Source: Salipiger pallidus
GTDB lineage: Bacteria > Pseudomonadota > Alphaproteobacteria > Rhodobacterales > Rhodobacteraceae
Length of the DNA: 64,000 nt
Direction of reading: 5' to 3'
Assembly: GCF_014643635.1 (NCBI RefSeq)
Contig: NZ_BMJV01000006.1
Location: 124,001 to 188,000 of the forward strand
Shown here one piece after another: positions 1 to 9,041 of the stretch. A program made the translations under genes and the position numbers. Positions within the stretch are counted from its first letter, which is position 1; each line of letters starts with the position of its first letter. The notes under the pieces were generated by a model. The model made no database searches. It worked only from the letters and a program-made list of their open reading frames with translations, and had not been told where the DNA came from.

Positions 1-79
1 GCCTTTTCCTTCACTTTTTCCGGTCTCATCCCCGATGCCTTAGCCGGATCCCGCCGAGAGTGCACTTTACACAACTATA

Positions 80-110
80 AGACGGTCAAAACTTTCTTCT
101 GAAACCGTCT
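80..110. repeat. Inverted repeat in the leader of the export gene
   Basis: The 184 bases before the first gene hold no convincing gene. They contain a 7-bp inverted repeat, AGACGGT (80-86) and ACCGTCT (104-110), with 17 bases between the arms. It lies about 75 bases upstream of the TTG start. It may be an operator or a leader hairpin; the sequence does not decide. Confidence 0.3.
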
Positions 111-184
111 CGGCCCTGTCTATCATTGGCATGTCAGGCTAAGAAGGGCGTAGTTGAGAGAACGAATTTTCCGGGGGAACCGAG

Positions 185-1312
185 TTGCTTCGACCACATT
201 CATTTCTGAGCGCGCTTTGCGCGGCCCTGCTGCTTGCCTCCTGTACCATTCCCAGGGGAGCAGCTCTGCAATCCGAAGTGCTGGAGGAAAGCAATTCCGA
301 GGTGCCGACCTTCCAGGTCGTTTCGGTGACCCGCGCCAACATGCCGGCAATCGCCTCATGGCCCAAGACGGGCGATCGGAACACCACCGGCTGGCCTGCC
401 ACCTCGAGCGGCTACGACAGCAACGTGATCCACACAGGTGACAAACTCAACATCACCATCTGGGACAGCGAAGAGAATTCACTGCTGACCAACACCGCCG
501 AGAAATCGACCAACCTCAATGGTGTCGAGGTAGGTCCCAACGGATCGATCTTCGTGCCTTACATCAACATGGTGCAGGTGCGTGGCCTGACACCGCAGAT
601 GGCCCGTGGCCGTATCCAGGACCGGCTGGTGCAGATCGCGCCTTCGGCCCAGGTGCAGGTCAGCCTCGAACAGGGGCGTGGCAGCTCGGTCGATCTGGTG
701 GGTGGCGTGTCCAGACCCGGCGCATTCACCATGCCGTCGCGCAACTACAAGGTACTGGGCCTGATCGCCGACGGTGGTGGCATCTCGCCAGCCATCCGCA
801 ACCCCCAGGTCCGCCTGATCCGCGGCGGGACGACCTACGAGACCTCTGCCTCGCTGCTTCTGCGTGATGGTCAGCGCAACGCGCTTCTGCAACCCGGCGA
901 CACGGTCATCATCGAGCAGGACGACAAGAGCTTCACCGCTATCGGCGCTTCGGGCAGCGAAGACTTGGTCTATTTCCCCAAGGACGACCTGAGCGCCATG
1001 GAAGCCATCGCTCTCATGGGCGGGCTGTCGGATGGGCGCGCCGATCCCAAGGGCGTTCTTGTGTTGCGCGAGTATCCCGTGCGTCACCTGCGTTCGGACG
1101 GCACGGCCCCTGAGATGCAGCAGGTGGTCTTCACCTTTGACCTGACCAGCGCCGACGGTCTCTTCGCCGCGCGCAATTTCCACGTGAACCCCGACGACAC
1201 GGTCTATGCGACCGAAGCCTCGCTGACCCGCACGCAGGCGGTCATGGGCATCATCGGCAGCGCCTTCGGCCTTGGCCAGTCGGCCATCAGAACCACGAAC
1301 GTCCTGAACTGA
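185..1312 (+). CDS. Wza-like polysaccharide export outer-membrane lipoprotein
   Basis: This 375-residue protein is probably an outer-membrane polysaccharide exporter of the Wza/KpsD type. The start is TTG at 185, supported by a GGGGGA-type ribosome site just upstream and by the lipoprotein signal peptide that begins there: the lipobox LASC puts the lipidated cysteine at residue 20. Residues about 82-165 match a polysaccharide-export domain (IHTGDKLNITIWDSE), followed by SLBB-like segments near 168-260 and 265-330. Wza proteins usually sit in capsule clusters with a Wzc/Wzb pair. Here the next gene is convergent and a strong terminator follows, so this copy stands alone within the window, although partners may lie to the left. 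Confidence 0.85.
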   Translation: MLRPHSFLSALCAALLLASCTIPRGAALQSEVLEESNSEVPTFQVVSVTRANMPAIASWPKTGDRNTTGWPATSSGYDSNVIHTGDKLNITIWDSEENSLLTNTAEKSTNLNGVEVGPNGSIFVPYINMVQVRGLTPQMARGRIQDRLVQIAPSAQVQVSLEQGRGSSVDLVGGVSRPGAFTMPSRNYKVLGLIADGGGISPAIRNPQVRLIRGGTTYETSASLLLRDGQRNALLQPGDTVIIEQDDKSFTAIGASGSEDLVYFPKDDLSAMEAIALMGGLSDGRADPKGVLVLREYPVRHLRSDGTAPEMQQVVFTFDLTSADGLFAARNFHVNPDDTVYATEASLTRTQAVMGIIGSAFGLGQSAIRTTNVLN

Positions 1313-1350
1313 CCGGGGCGGTCGCACGCCCTTACATCCTCATAACTTAA

Positions 1351-1379
1351 AAGGGCGCATCCGAGGATGCGCCCTTTTT
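1351..1379. terminator. Intrinsic terminator after the export gene
   Basis: GGGCGCATCC and GGATGCGCCC pair around a very short loop, with AA on the left and TTTTT on the right. It lies between the convergent export and cytochrome genes and has the classic intrinsic form for the plus strand. Read from the minus strand the U-tract is short, so it probably serves the export gene mainly. Confidence 0.85.
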
Positions 1380-1410
1380 CATATCGTGGCCCGCGATCGA
1401 ACCGGGGCGG

Positions 1411-1845
1411 TCACCCCGCTGCGTCGGCGCTCACATCGCGCAGGTACTCGTAGACCGCAACACCGCCGTCGCGCAGCTTGAAGGTCATGCCCGACCGCGC
1501 ACCGCTGTCATCGAGGTATTCCTTGAGGAACCCTGTCGGGTCCTGAACGTAGGCTACAAAGCTCTCCTCATCCCAGACGAGGCCTTGCTCGCCAGCGGCG
1601 ACGATATCGTCGCGGTAGCGGTAATCCTCTTCGCTGCCGGCAGTCCGACCGATCACGCCATAGAGGTTCGGACCGGTGCGCCCCCCCTTGAACAGGACCG
1701 TGCCGTCATCCGCAGCAACCGTGTGGCAGGCCCGGCACCGCTTCTTGAAGACGTCGTAGCCTTCGGTATCGCTGAGCGGATCCTCGGCCTGCGCGGCCCC
1801 AGCAGCGGTCATCGCTGCAAGGACGAGTGCAATCTTTGCTATCAT
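1411..1845 (-). CDS. Exported class I cytochrome c
   Basis: This 144-residue periplasmic electron carrier begins with a cleavable signal peptide (residues 1-20, ending AAQA). A single haem-attachment site CRACH lies at 37-41 and a plausible sixth-ligand methionine sits in the C-terminal SGMTFKL. The insert between them (GRTGPNLYGVIGR) is typical of cytochromes c2/c554. The ATG at 1845 is preferred over a longer in-frame start because GGGAGA lies upstream and the signal peptide begins there. It is divergent from idi and converges with the export gene. The specific redox partner cannot be read from the sequence. Confidence 0.85.
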   Translation of the reverse strand: MIAKIALVLAAMTAAGAAQAEDPLSDTEGYDVFKKRCRACHTVAADDGTVLFKGGRTGPNLYGVIGRTAGSEEDYRYRDDIVAAGEQGLVWDEESFVAYVQDPTGFLKEYLDDSGARSGMTFKLRDGGVAVYEYLRDVSADAAG

Positions 1846-1982
1846 TTGGCTATCTCCCTTTGCGCGCTCCGGGGCCGACATTAACCCTTTGACGGAAATC
1901 GCAACAATAGGCCAAAGGTCACATGCGACCATATGGCATCGGGCGCTTGACGAACGGTACCAGGCCCGCGAAAGAAAGCGCC

Positions 1983-2504
1983 ATGCATGATCTCATTCCC
2001 GCCTGGGTCGACGGCACGCTGCAGCCGGTCGACAAACTGGACACCCACCTGCGCGGCCTGCGGCACAAGGCCGTGTCGGTCTTTGTGCTGCAGGAGGACC
2101 GCATGCTGATCCAGCGCAGGGCCCTGGGCAAGTACCACACGCCCGGCCTCTGGGCGAACAGCTGCTGCACCCATCCGCATTGGGACGAGACGCCCAAGGT
2201 CTGCGCTGGCCGCCGCCTGTCCGAAGAGCTGGGGATCGAGGGGCTGCCCCTCACCCCACGAGGACAGGTCGAATACCGCGCCGAGGTGGGCGGGGGCATG
2301 GTCGAGCACGAGGTGGTCGACATCTTCACCGCCGAGGCACCAGCCGATCTTGCCGTACGCCCGAACCCCGCCGAGGTCATGGGCACCGACTGGCTCACCC
2401 GGCCCGAGCTTGAACGGCTGATCGCGGACGAGCCGCAGCGCTTCACGCCATGGATGCGCATCTACCTTGCCGAACACGCTGCTCAGATCCTGCCGGATCT
2501 TTAA
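1983..2504 (+). CDS. idi: Isopentenyl-diphosphate delta-isomerase, type I
   Basis: This 173-residue enzyme interconverts isopentenyl and dimethylallyl diphosphate for isoprenoid (quinone, carotenoid) synthesis. It shows the type I Nudix-fold pattern: RRALGKYHTPGLWANSCCTHP, where a cysteine at 61/62 is the expected catalytic residue, then the degenerate Nudix helix RRLSEELGI and the acidic EHEVVDIF segment. An upstream in-frame ATG at 1923 would add 20 residues; I prefer 1983 because the family normally starts about seven residues before the tryptophan of IPAWV. It is a stand-alone gene that converges closely (6 bases) with the Smr gene. Confidence 0.92.
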   Translation: MHDLIPAWVDGTLQPVDKLDTHLRGLRHKAVSVFVLQEDRMLIQRRALGKYHTPGLWANSCCTHPHWDETPKVCAGRRLSEELGIEGLPLTPRGQVEYRAEVGGGMVEHEVVDIFTAEAPADLAVRPNPAEVMGTDWLTRPELERLIADEPQRFTPWMRIYLAEHAAQILPDL

Positions 2505-2510
2505 GCCGCG

Positions 2511-3119
2511 CTAGCGCCGTTTCCGCAGATAGACGTAATAGGCACCACCGCCGCCATGGCGGTTGTGTGCCTCGGTGATCTGAAGCACCGCCTGCGCCAC
2601 GCCCGGCAGGCGAAGCCATTGCGGCACCTGGGTTTTGAGGACCCCGCGCCGGCGGGGCATGGGATCATGCGGATCTTCGCGCAGGCCTTTGCCGGTGATC
2701 ACCAGCACCAGCCGCATGCCGCGCATCTGCGAGGTGAGGATGAAACGCACCAGCTGCGGATGCGCCTGATCCAGCGTCATGCCGTGCAGGTCAAGCCGCG
2801 CCTCGGGGACCAGCTTGCCCCGCTTCATGCGGGTGAACGCCTTGGAATCCATCCGCACCGGTTCACGTGACAACTGGTCAGAGGTGGTGCCACGGAAATC
2901 ATGATGCTCGGGGGCAGGGCGCGCGCCTGCGCCCAGATCGAAAGACGCAAGCCGGTCGGGTGGCGGCATACGCTCGGGCTGGCGACCGGATGCGCGATCC
3001 GGGGCAGGGGTCTTGGCCTTGGGCGGGGCGGGCGCATGGTGGCCGGGCAGGGGCTCTGCCGATTTCGCGACGAGGTGCCACAGCTCGATCTCATCGGGGC
3101 GCAGCCGGCGGCGGCTCAT
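2511..3119 (-). CDS. Smr domain protein
   Basis: This 202-residue protein has a proline- and charge-rich N-terminal half and a C-terminal Smr (MutS-related) domain: LDLHGMTLDQAH near residue 112 and VLVITGKG near 147. Smr domains bind or nick nucleic acids in several systems, and recent work links many of them to ribosome rescue; the specific role here is inference. Its ATG overlaps the mltA stop codon by four bases (ATGA), so the two are translationally coupled, in the order timA-mltA-smr. That arrangement recurs in Rhodobacterales. The plus strand gene idi ends just beyond its stop codon. Confidence 0.85.
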   Translation of the reverse strand: MSRRRLRPDEIELWHLVAKSAEPLPGHHAPAPPKAKTPAPDRASGRQPERMPPPDRLASFDLGAGARPAPEHHDFRGTTSDQLSREPVRMDSKAFTRMKRGKLVPEARLDLHGMTLDQAHPQLVRFILTSQMRGMRLVLVITGKGLREDPHDPMPRRRGVLKTQVPQWLRLPGVAQAVLQITEAHNRHGGGGAYYVYLRKRR

Positions 3120-4165
3120 AGCACCGACTCCGGCAAAAGAGCATAGGCGCGCTGGATCGGCAGCAGCACCACGAGCCGCCCCGGATCCATGACCTTACCC
3201 GCCTCGAGCCCGGCCATGTCGCCGGTGCCGAAGAAGATGTCCGCCCGCTGCGCGCCCTTGATGGCAGATCCGGTGTCCTGCGCGATCATCAGCCGCCTTA
3301 GCGGTGCGTTGCCGTCCTTTTCAATCCAGACCGGCGCCCCCAAGGGAGTATAGGCCGGGTCCACGGCGATAGACCGCATCGAGGTGATAGAGCGGTTCAT
3401 CGCCCCCAATGGGCCACGGTCGGCAGGCACTTCACTGACCTCACGGAAAAAGACATAGGACGGGTTGTGGAACAGTAGTTCCGGCCCGTCGAAGGGGTTG
3501 CCGCGCACCCAGTCCTTGATGCGCTCTGCAGACGCCTGATGCGCCTCCATCGACCCGCGGCGGATCAGCTCTTGCCCGATGGACCGGTAGGGCTGGCCAT
3601 TGGCACCGCCATACCCCACGCGGATATGCCGTCCGTCCGGCAGACGGATACGACCAGACCCTTGAATTTGCAAAAAGAACAGCTCTACCGGGTCATCGAC
3701 CCAGGCAATCTCGAGACCGCGCCCCTCCATCACGCCCGAGGTCAGGATCTCGCGTCGTGGCAGCCACGGGCTGACATCGCGGGCCTCGGTCGGCATGCGG
3801 TAAAGCGGGTAGCGAAAGCGCTGGGACGGGGCGAGGGAGCCTTCCAGCTCCGGCTCGAAGTAGCCGGTGAAGAGGCCGTCGCCGCCATCCGAAATGACGA
3901 CAGGACGAAAGAACAGCTCGAAGAAATCGCGTGCATCGGTGGTTTCACGAGCTACCGCGCACAGACTTTTCCAGTCGGGATCGTTCAGGTCACCGCAAGT
4001 GTTCAGGAAAACGGAAAGGGCCGCGGAATGGTCATCCGCGGCCCAGCCGTCGAGGCTGTCGAAATCTAGGATCTCGTATGTGGTGTCGAGATCGTCCGCC
4101 GAACCCATGGTTCCTGCCATTGCCACTGCCGCCACGAGGGCGGCCCGGATCGCCCTCAGCATCAT
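3116..4165 (-). CDS. mltA: Membrane-bound lytic murein transglycosylase A
   Basis: This 349-residue enzyme cleaves the MurNAc-GlcNAc bond of peptidoglycan with formation of 1,6-anhydro ends. A signal peptide covers about residues 1-23 without a lipobox, so this copy is probably soluble or loosely attached in the periplasm. The central MltA domain (GLFTGYFEPELEGS) is followed by the C-terminal 3D domain; aspartates at about 297 (AQDTGSAIKG) and 309 (RADIFFGTG) are the candidate catalytic pair. Two adjacent ATG codons (4165 and 4162) could both start it. It is coupled to the downstream Smr gene and follows the Tim44-like gene by three bases. Confidence 0.92.
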   Translation of the reverse strand: MMLRAIRAALVAAVAMAGTMGSADDLDTTYEILDFDSLDGWAADDHSAALSVFLNTCGDLNDPDWKSLCAVARETTDARDFFELFFRPVVISDGGDGLFTGYFEPELEGSLAPSQRFRYPLYRMPTEARDVSPWLPRREILTSGVMEGRGLEIAWVDDPVELFFLQIQGSGRIRLPDGRHIRVGYGGANGQPYRSIGQELIRRGSMEAHQASAERIKDWVRGNPFDGPELLFHNPSYVFFREVSEVPADRGPLGAMNRSITSMRSIAVDPAYTPLGAPVWIEKDGNAPLRRLMIAQDTGSAIKGAQRADIFFGTGDMAGLEAGKVMDPGRLVVLLPIQRAYALLPESVL

Positions 4166-4168
4166 TGT

Positions 4169-4834
4169 TTACTCGTCAGTTGCCACGAGCTGCCAGTTCG
4201 GATCGTCGCTGCCCATGCGGCGGGCGTATGTCCACACGTCCTTCTGACGCTTGATCGCGGTGGGGCTGCCTTCGATCACCTCGCCGTTGGCGTTTTTCAC
4301 CACCGAGGTCAGCTCGCCCACGTACTTGATCGTCACTTCACCAATGCGGGTTGCCTCGTCGAAGGTGGCATCCATAAGGCTCAGCTCGCGCACGCCGACG
4401 AACTCGGCCTCAATGGTCAGGCCCTGCTCGGCGCGCGAGCGGATGCCTTCGGCAAATGTCTCGTAAAGCTCGTCCGACAGGAACGGGCGCAGCTCGTCCA
4501 TATCGCCTTTCTCGTAGCCCATGAGGATCATCTCGTAGGCGCCGCGCGCGCCACCAAGGAATTCACCCACGCTGAACGACGGCTCGGCGCGCTTCATCTG
4601 TGCCAGCGCCTCGGCGGCGGGGCTACCTTCGGGGACATGGTCGATGATGTCGTGATCGGGACCGCCTTCGATCACCTCGAAGTCGGGACGTTGCGCATCA
4701 CGGGCGCTGGTGTCCTGAGCGGGAGCCTTGGGTTTCTCGAACCCGTCGCGTGTTCCAAGGACGCTGCGCAGGCGCAGGATCAGGAAAATCGCGATCCCGG
4801 CAAGGACCAGCAGCTGGATGATCGGCGTGTTCAT
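4169..4834 (-). CDS. Tim44/TimA-like inner-membrane protein
   Basis: This 221-residue protein has one N-terminal membrane segment (about residues 4-22), a charged linker, and a C-terminal Tim44-like domain (about 85-221: EILGGARGAYEMILMGYEKGD-like start, then the ending PNWQLVATDE). Alphaproteobacterial TimA proteins are relatives of the mitochondrial import adaptor Tim44 and are thought to be membrane-anchored. A GTG six bases upstream is in frame, but GAGGTG is well placed for the ATG at 4834 and overlaps the GTG, so I use the ATG. It heads the timA-mltA-smr operon and is divergent from fxsA. Confidence 0.85.
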   Translation of the reverse strand: MNTPIIQLLVLAGIAIFLILRLRSVLGTRDGFEKPKAPAQDTSARDAQRPDFEVIEGGPDHDIIDHVPEGSPAAEALAQMKRAEPSFSVGEFLGGARGAYEMILMGYEKGDMDELRPFLSDELYETFAEGIRSRAEQGLTIEAEFVGVRELSLMDATFDEATRIGEVTIKYVGELTSVVKNANGEVIEGSPTAIKRQKDVWTYARRMGSDDPNWQLVATDE

Positions 4835-4937
4835 CGGCACCTCATGCGCGCAAACGTGGAATTCTTAATGCGTCATCCCTATGTAGGTGCTGGGTCCCGG
4901 CAAGTCTACCGGCCCCCGGACGCAAGGGAGACCGCAT

Positions 4938-5447
4938 ATGTGGCTTTTTCTGGCATTTGTTGCAGTGCCACTGATCGAAATCGCGCTTTTTATCCAGGTG
5001 GGTGGGCTTATCGGCCTGTTGCCGACGCTGGCCGTCGTTTTGATAACGGCGATCATCGGCACCATGCTGGTACGCAGCCAGGGGGCTCAGGCCCTCGGGA
5101 ATTTGCAGAATTCCTTTTCCCGGCTCGAAGATCCCACCGCGCCACTGGCGCATGGTGCGATGATCCTTCTGGCCGGTGCTCTGCTGCTGACGCCGGGCTT
5201 TTTCACCGATGCATTCGGCTTCGCGCTTCTGGCGCCCCCGTTCCGCGAGGCGGTGCTGCGCTACGCCTCCAAGCGGGTGACCGTCACCCGCTTCAACATG
5301 GGCGGCATGCCCCCCGATGGGGATGTCCGGCGCGAACCGCACCCGCGGGGGCCGCACGGCCGTGAAGACGTCATCGAAGGTGAATACTCGGAAGTTCAGC
5401 AGGACAAGCGCCCCAATCACCCCGGTTCCGGCTGGACGAAGCATTGA
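4938..5447 (+). CDS. fxsA: FxsA family membrane protein
   Basis: This 169-residue protein has the FxsA fold: membrane segments at about 1-20, 24-46 and 75-97 (FLAFVAVPLIEIALFIQVGG, then the LLLTPGFFTDAFGFALL signature), followed by a polar, arginine-rich cytoplasmic tail. In E. coli FxsA relieves F-plasmid exclusion of phage T7; its normal job is unknown. The ATG at 4938 follows a good AAGGGAG site; an earlier in-frame start at 4887 lacks one. It lies upstream of secB on the same strand with a 55-base gap. Confidence 0.88.
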   Translation: MWLFLAFVAVPLIEIALFIQVGGLIGLLPTLAVVLITAIIGTMLVRSQGAQALGNLQNSFSRLEDPTAPLAHGAMILLAGALLLTPGFFTDAFGFALLAPPFREAVLRYASKRVTVTRFNMGGMPPDGDVRREPHPRGPHGREDVIEGEYSEVQQDKRPNHPGSGWTKH

Positions 5448-5502
5448 GGCGCTGCGCGCTGCCTGCTATTGCATGGCAAACCTTCAGAGGAGCAAGGCCA
5501 CA

Positions 5503-6015
5503 ATGGCAGAAGAAGCCCAGACCGGCGCCGAGAACGGCGCAGCACCCGCACCCGTAAAAATGAACGTGCTCGCGCAGTTCGTGCGCGACCTGTCGTTCGA
5601 AAACATCCTCGCCCAGAAGGGCGCGGGTGGTGACGTCCAGCCCGACGTTCAGGTTCAGGTCAACCTCGACGCCAAGAAGCGCACCGCCGAGAACCAGTAC
5701 GAAGTCGTGCTGAAGCTCAAGGTGACCTCCAAGGCCAAGACCTCGGGCGAGACGCTGTTCATCATCGAGATGGACTACGTCGGCGTCTTCAACATCGAGA
5801 ACGTGCCGAACGAGCAGATGCACCCGTTCCTGCTCATCGAATGCCCTCGGATGATTTTCCCGTTCGCGCGCCGGATCATTTCCGATTTGACCCGCGACGG
5901 TGGTTTCCCGCCGCTGAACCTCGAGATGATCGACTTCGTTGCGCTGTACCGCAACGAACTGGCACGCCGCGCCCAGGCGCAGGCCCCGGGCGGCGAGCAG
6001 AAACTGGACGCCTGA
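5503..6015 (+). CDS. secB: Protein-export chaperone SecB
   Basis: This 170-residue cytosolic chaperone keeps precursors unfolded and hands them to SecA. The SecB core is clear: VRDLSFENI near residue 23, the polar strand PDVQVQVNLDAKK, and the conserved GGFPPLNLEMIDF near 140. The start at 5503 follows AGAGGAGCAA; an upstream extension is open but lies over the fxsA tail and is not SecB-like. Its stop lies 7 bases from the end of the convergent dnaQ. Placement beside dnaQ-coaE-aroE-maf is the usual alphaproteobacterial order. Confidence 0.95.
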   Translation: MAEEAQTGAENGAAPAPVKMNVLAQFVRDLSFENILAQKGAGGDVQPDVQVQVNLDAKKRTAENQYEVVLKLKVTSKAKTSGETLFIIEMDYVGVFNIENVPNEQMHPFLLIECPRMIFPFARRIISDLTRDGGFPPLNLEMIDFVALYRNELARRAQAQAPGGEQKLDA

Positions 6016-6022
6016 TAAAGGC

Positions 6023-6754
6023 TCAGGCGCGCTTCCAAAGCGCGCCGTCTCCCATCTTATCAACGAAGGCGGCGTGAGCCGCCTTTTCCTCGTCGGTCAG
6101 ACGGGGCGGCAGCGGCTCGGGACGACGGGTCGGCCGCCAGTCCTCGTCCACCTCGGCACCGCCACTGCTCTGGCGCACCGGGCTGAGGACGAGGTCGGGC
6201 TGCTTGCCGCCAATGAGCTCGAGGTAGACCTCGGCAAGGATCTCGGAGTCGAGAAGCGCCCCGTGCAGGGTCCGGCTGGAGTTGTCGATGCCGAAGCGGC
6301 GGCACAGCGCGTCGAGCGACGCGGGCGAACCGGGGAACCGCCGCCGCGCGATCTCGAGCGTGTCGATGGCGCAATCCTTTGGCAGCAGGGGTTTGCCGGC
6401 CCAGTTCAGCTCCGCGTTGAGGAATTTGACGTCAAAGGTGGCATTGTGGATCACCAGCTTCGCGTCATTTCCCACGAATTCGATGAAGTCATCGACGATC
6501 TGTGCGAACAGCGGCTTGTCCCGCAGCGTGACCTCGCCCGGTTCGGCGGGACGCGGCGGTGACAGCAGGTCAGGACCAAGCCCGTGCACCCCGAAGGCCC
6601 CCTCCGGCATCCCCCGTTCGGGGTTGATATACTGGTGATAGGTGCGCCCGGTCGGCATGTGGTTGTAAAGCTCGACCGCGCCGATTTCGACGATGCGGTC
6701 ACCCTGTTCGGGCTCAAACCCCGTCGTTTCGGTGTCGAGAACGATCTCACGCAT
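6023..6754 (-). CDS. dnaQ: DNA polymerase III epsilon subunit (proofreading exonuclease)
   Basis: This 243-residue 3'-5' exonuclease edits replication errors. All three DnaQ exonuclease motifs are visible: DTETTGF (Exo I, residues 7-13), [14 protein letters not shown] (Exo II) and [15 protein letters not shown] (Exo III, with its His and Asp). A C-terminal proline-rich tail probably carries the alpha-subunit contact. The ATG at 6754 is chosen because the Exo I motif must lie near the N-terminus. It overlaps coaE by 8 bases and ends the maf-aroE-coaE-dnaQ operon. Its final codons form a hairpin (see 6026-6046). Confidence 0.95.
   Translation of the reverse strand: MREIVLDTETTGFEPEQGDRIVEIGAVELYNHMPTGRTYHQYINPERGMPEGAFGVHGLGPDLLSPPRPAEPGEVTLRDKPLFAQIVDDFIEFVGNDAKLVIHNATFDVKFLNAELNWAGKPLLPKDCAIDTLEIARRRFPGSPASLDALCRRFGIDNSSRTLHGALLDSEILAEVYLELIGGKQPDLVLSPVRQSSGGAEVDEDWRPTRRPEPLPPRLTDEEKAAHAAFVDKMGDGALWKRA
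6026..6046. terminator. Hairpin at the secB/dnaQ convergence
   Basis: GGCGCGCTT (6026-6034) and AAGCGCGCC (6038-6046) form a perfect 9-bp stem with a 3-base loop inside the last codons of dnaQ. It lies 11 bases after the secB stop. There is no T-tract on the plus strand. It could end or protect the secB transcript, while in dnaQ it encodes the C-terminal GALWKRA. Confidence 0.4.
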
Positions 6755-7340
6755 GATCCATCCGCCTTTCGATATCCTGAAGCACCCTGTGCACCTGTTC
6801 GCGCGCGTGCTCAACCGTGTCGGTGATGATCACATAGTCGGACCGCGCCACCTTTTCCGCATTCGGCATCTGCCGGGCAAGGATGCGGTCCAGATCCTCG
6901 GCACTCATGGTGCCGCGCGCCAGCACGCGGCGTCGCTGCTCATCTCGGGGGATAGACACGCAGGCGACCGCATCCATCTCGGCTTCACCGCCGGTCTCGA
7001 ACAGAAGCGGGATGTCGAAGACGCAGATGCGGCCCTCGTTGGCAGCACGGAACGCCTCACGGTCGGCGCGCACCAGCGGATGCACGATGGCTTCGATGCG
7101 GGGCAGGGCAGTGGCGTCGCTTGCGATTACATCGCGCAGGGCATCGCGGGACACGGCGCCATCACGGATCGCATGGGGGAAGACATCTTCGATAGGGGCG
7201 ACCGCCGAGCCTCCGGCACTATAAAGCCGGTGCACCGCCGCGTCCGCATCCCAGACTGCACAGCCCGCATCGGCGAAGAGGGCCGCCGTGGTCGACTTAC
7301 CCATACCAATCGAGCCGGTGAGGCCCAGCCGGAAGCTCAT
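6747..7340 (-). CDS. coaE: Dephospho-CoA kinase
   Basis: This 197-residue enzyme performs the last step of coenzyme A synthesis, phosphorylating the 3'-hydroxyl of dephospho-CoA. The P-loop GSIGMGKST lies at about 9-17, followed by the [10 protein letters not shown] substrate segment and the lid-type [11 protein letters not shown]. The start at 7340 overlaps the aroE stop by four bases (ATGA), and the gene end overlaps dnaQ by eight. The extension upstream of this ATG is arginine-rich antisense sequence to aroE and is not used. Confidence 0.95.
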   Translation of the reverse strand: MSFRLGLTGSIGMGKSTTAALFADAGCAVWDADAAVHRLYSAGGSAVAPIEDVFPHAIRDGAVSRDALRDVIASDATALPRIEAIVHPLVRADREAFRAANEGRICVFDIPLLFETGGEAEMDAVACVSIPRDEQRRRVLARGTMSAEDLDRILARQMPNAEKVARSDYVIITDTVEHAREQVHRVLQDIERRMDHA

Positions 7341-8170
7341 CCCAAGATCGCGGCACGCGTCGCCTCGTCGACGACGGGACGCTTCCCGAACCAGCGTTCG
7401 AAGCCGGGCACGGCCTGGTGGATCAGCATGCCGAGGCCATCGACACAGGTGCATCCCACTTCGGCCGCCTCACGCAGCAGCCTCGTCTGAAGCGGCGTGT
7501 AGACGATGTCCGTCACCACCGTGCCCTTGCGCAGACCGTCCAGCGGCACGCGCAGCTCGGGCTTGCCCACCATACCCAGCGAAGTGGAGTTCACCACCAG
7601 CGCCGCGTCATCCATCATATTGCCAATCTGCACCCACTCGACGACCTTCACGCGTGTTCCGAATTCCTCGCGCAGCGCCTCGGCGCGGTTACGAGTGCGG
7701 TTCGAGATGCGCACCTCGGGCACTCCCACTTCAAGAAGCGATGCAAGAACTGCCCGCGCCGCGCCGCCAGCGCCCAGCAGGACCGCGGGGCCCGACGTCG
7801 GCTCCCACTGTGGAGCGTTTTGGCGCAGGTTCTCCATAAAGCCGTAGCCGTCAGTATTGTCGGCGTGGATCTTTCCGTCCTTGTGGAAAATTATAGTGTT
7901 CGCCGCCCCGATCAGCGTCGCGCGGTCAGAAACGAAATCCGCGATCTCCATCACCCGCTCCTTGAACGGGATGGTGACGTTGACACCGACGAACCCAAGA
8001 TCCGGCAACATGCGCAGCGCCTCCGCCAACCGGTCAGACGTCACCTCCATTGGGATGTAGTGCCCGGCAAGGCCATAGGTGCGCAGCCAATGGCCATGCA
8101 GCAATGGAGAGCGGGAATGAGCGATGGGCGAGCCGATCACCCCTGCGAGCGGAATCCTACTGTCAGTCAT
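7337..8170 (-). CDS. aroE: Shikimate dehydrogenase
   Basis: This 277-residue NADPH-dependent enzyme reduces 3-dehydroshikimate in the aromatic amino acid pathway. Substrate-binding GSPIAHSRSPLLH lies at the N-terminus, VNVTIPFKE carries the catalytic lysine, NTDGYGF carries the partner aspartate, and LGAGGAARAVL is the nucleotide-binding glycine motif. The C-terminal DGLGMLIHQA is also typical. It is coupled by four-base overlaps on both sides, to maf upstream and coaE downstream. Confidence 0.95.
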   Translation of the reverse strand: MTDSRIPLAGVIGSPIAHSRSPLLHGHWLRTYGLAGHYIPMEVTSDRLAEALRMLPDLGFVGVNVTIPFKERVMEIADFVSDRATLIGAANTIIFHKDGKIHADNTDGYGFMENLRQNAPQWEPTSGPAVLLGAGGAARAVLASLLEVGVPEVRISNRTRNRAEALREEFGTRVKVVEWVQIGNMMDDAALVVNSTSLGMVGKPELRVPLDGLRKGTVVTDIVYTPLQTRLLREAAEVGCTCVDGLGMLIHQAVPGFERWFGKRPVVDEATRAAILG

Positions 8171-8766
8171 TCTGGAATGATCCCCCGGAGCGTCAGAAAC
8201 GCAAGAAGTTCAAGAAGAGGCAGGCCAAGGATGGTGAAGTGGTCGCCTTCGACGCGGGAGAAGAGGCGCACGCCCTCCTCCTCCATCTTATAGCCGCCCA
8301 CGGAGGTGCGGATGCTGTCCCAGTTCCGCTCCACGTAATCATCGAGATAGGCGTCGGAGAACTTGCGCATCACCAGCCGGGCCACACCCACATGGCGCCA
8401 GATCGGTTCTCCCCCATGGTAAATCACCGCGGCCGAATAAAGGTGATGCCGTTCCCCACGCAGAAGACGCAGCTGATCGCGGGCTTCGTCAGGCGTTTCA
8501 GGTTTAGAGATTATATTTTTCCCCAGGCCAAGCACCTGATCGCAGCCCAGCGTGAAGTCATCCGGCGCTTTACGGGCGACGCTGCGCGCCTTGTACTCTG
8601 CAAGAGTGTCCGCAACGTCCCTGGGCCCGGCTTCATCCAGCGAAAGTGAGTCGCGGATGGCAGTTTCGTCAACTTTTGCGGGTTCGATTCGATGAGGAAC
8701 GCCCGCATTGCGCAACATGTCGGCGCGGATCTGCGAACCGGAAGCGAGGATGAGCGCCGGATTCAT
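8167..8766 (-). CDS. maf: Maf-like nucleotide pyrophosphatase
   Basis: This 199-residue protein belongs to the Maf/HAM1-like fold that hydrolyses non-canonical or modified nucleoside triphosphates. Family signatures are ILASGSQIRADML at 5-17 and LGCDQVLGL near 80. The ATG at 8766 has no strong ribosome site but matches the family N-terminus; a longer in-frame version would reach into the gene-free interval. It is the first gene of the leftward maf-aroE-coaE-dnaQ operon. A DnaA-box-like TTTTCCACA (minus strand, 8766-8774) abuts its start codon. Confidence 0.92.
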   Translation of the reverse strand: MNPALILASGSQIRADMLRNAGVPHRIEPAKVDETAIRDSLSLDEAGPRDVADTLAEYKARSVARKAPDDFTLGCDQVLGLGKNIISKPETPDEARDQLRLLRGERHHLYSAAVIYHGGEPIWRHVGVARLVMRKFSDAYLDDYVERNWDSIRTSVGGYKMEEEGVRLFSRVEGDHFTILGLPLLELLAFLTLRGIIPE

Positions 8767-9041
8767 GTGGAAAACTCTGTTGGACTCTTCGTGGGCCGTT
8801 CTGGGGATGGTTCTGGGGAAAAACCTGCGGACATGCAAGCAGGTGGACAACCCCGATGTTTCACGGAGCGACTCAGTGATTCCTGAGTCTGTGGGAAAGG
8901 ATAACTTCCACATGTGGATGACCCCGGCCAGTGGGGAGTCTTCCCGATTTACTCCCAAGCTTTGCTTAAACCTTCAAACCCCTTATTTTTAAGGGGCATA
9001 ATGCAGGTTTTGGCCGCCTTACCCTGACTCCTCCCACAATC

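Noticed and set aside
8708-8992. 94-codon plus-strand frame across the maf start and the origin interval
   Set aside because: Antisense to the start of maf and without a ribosome site; composition is not coding-like beyond the maf overlap.
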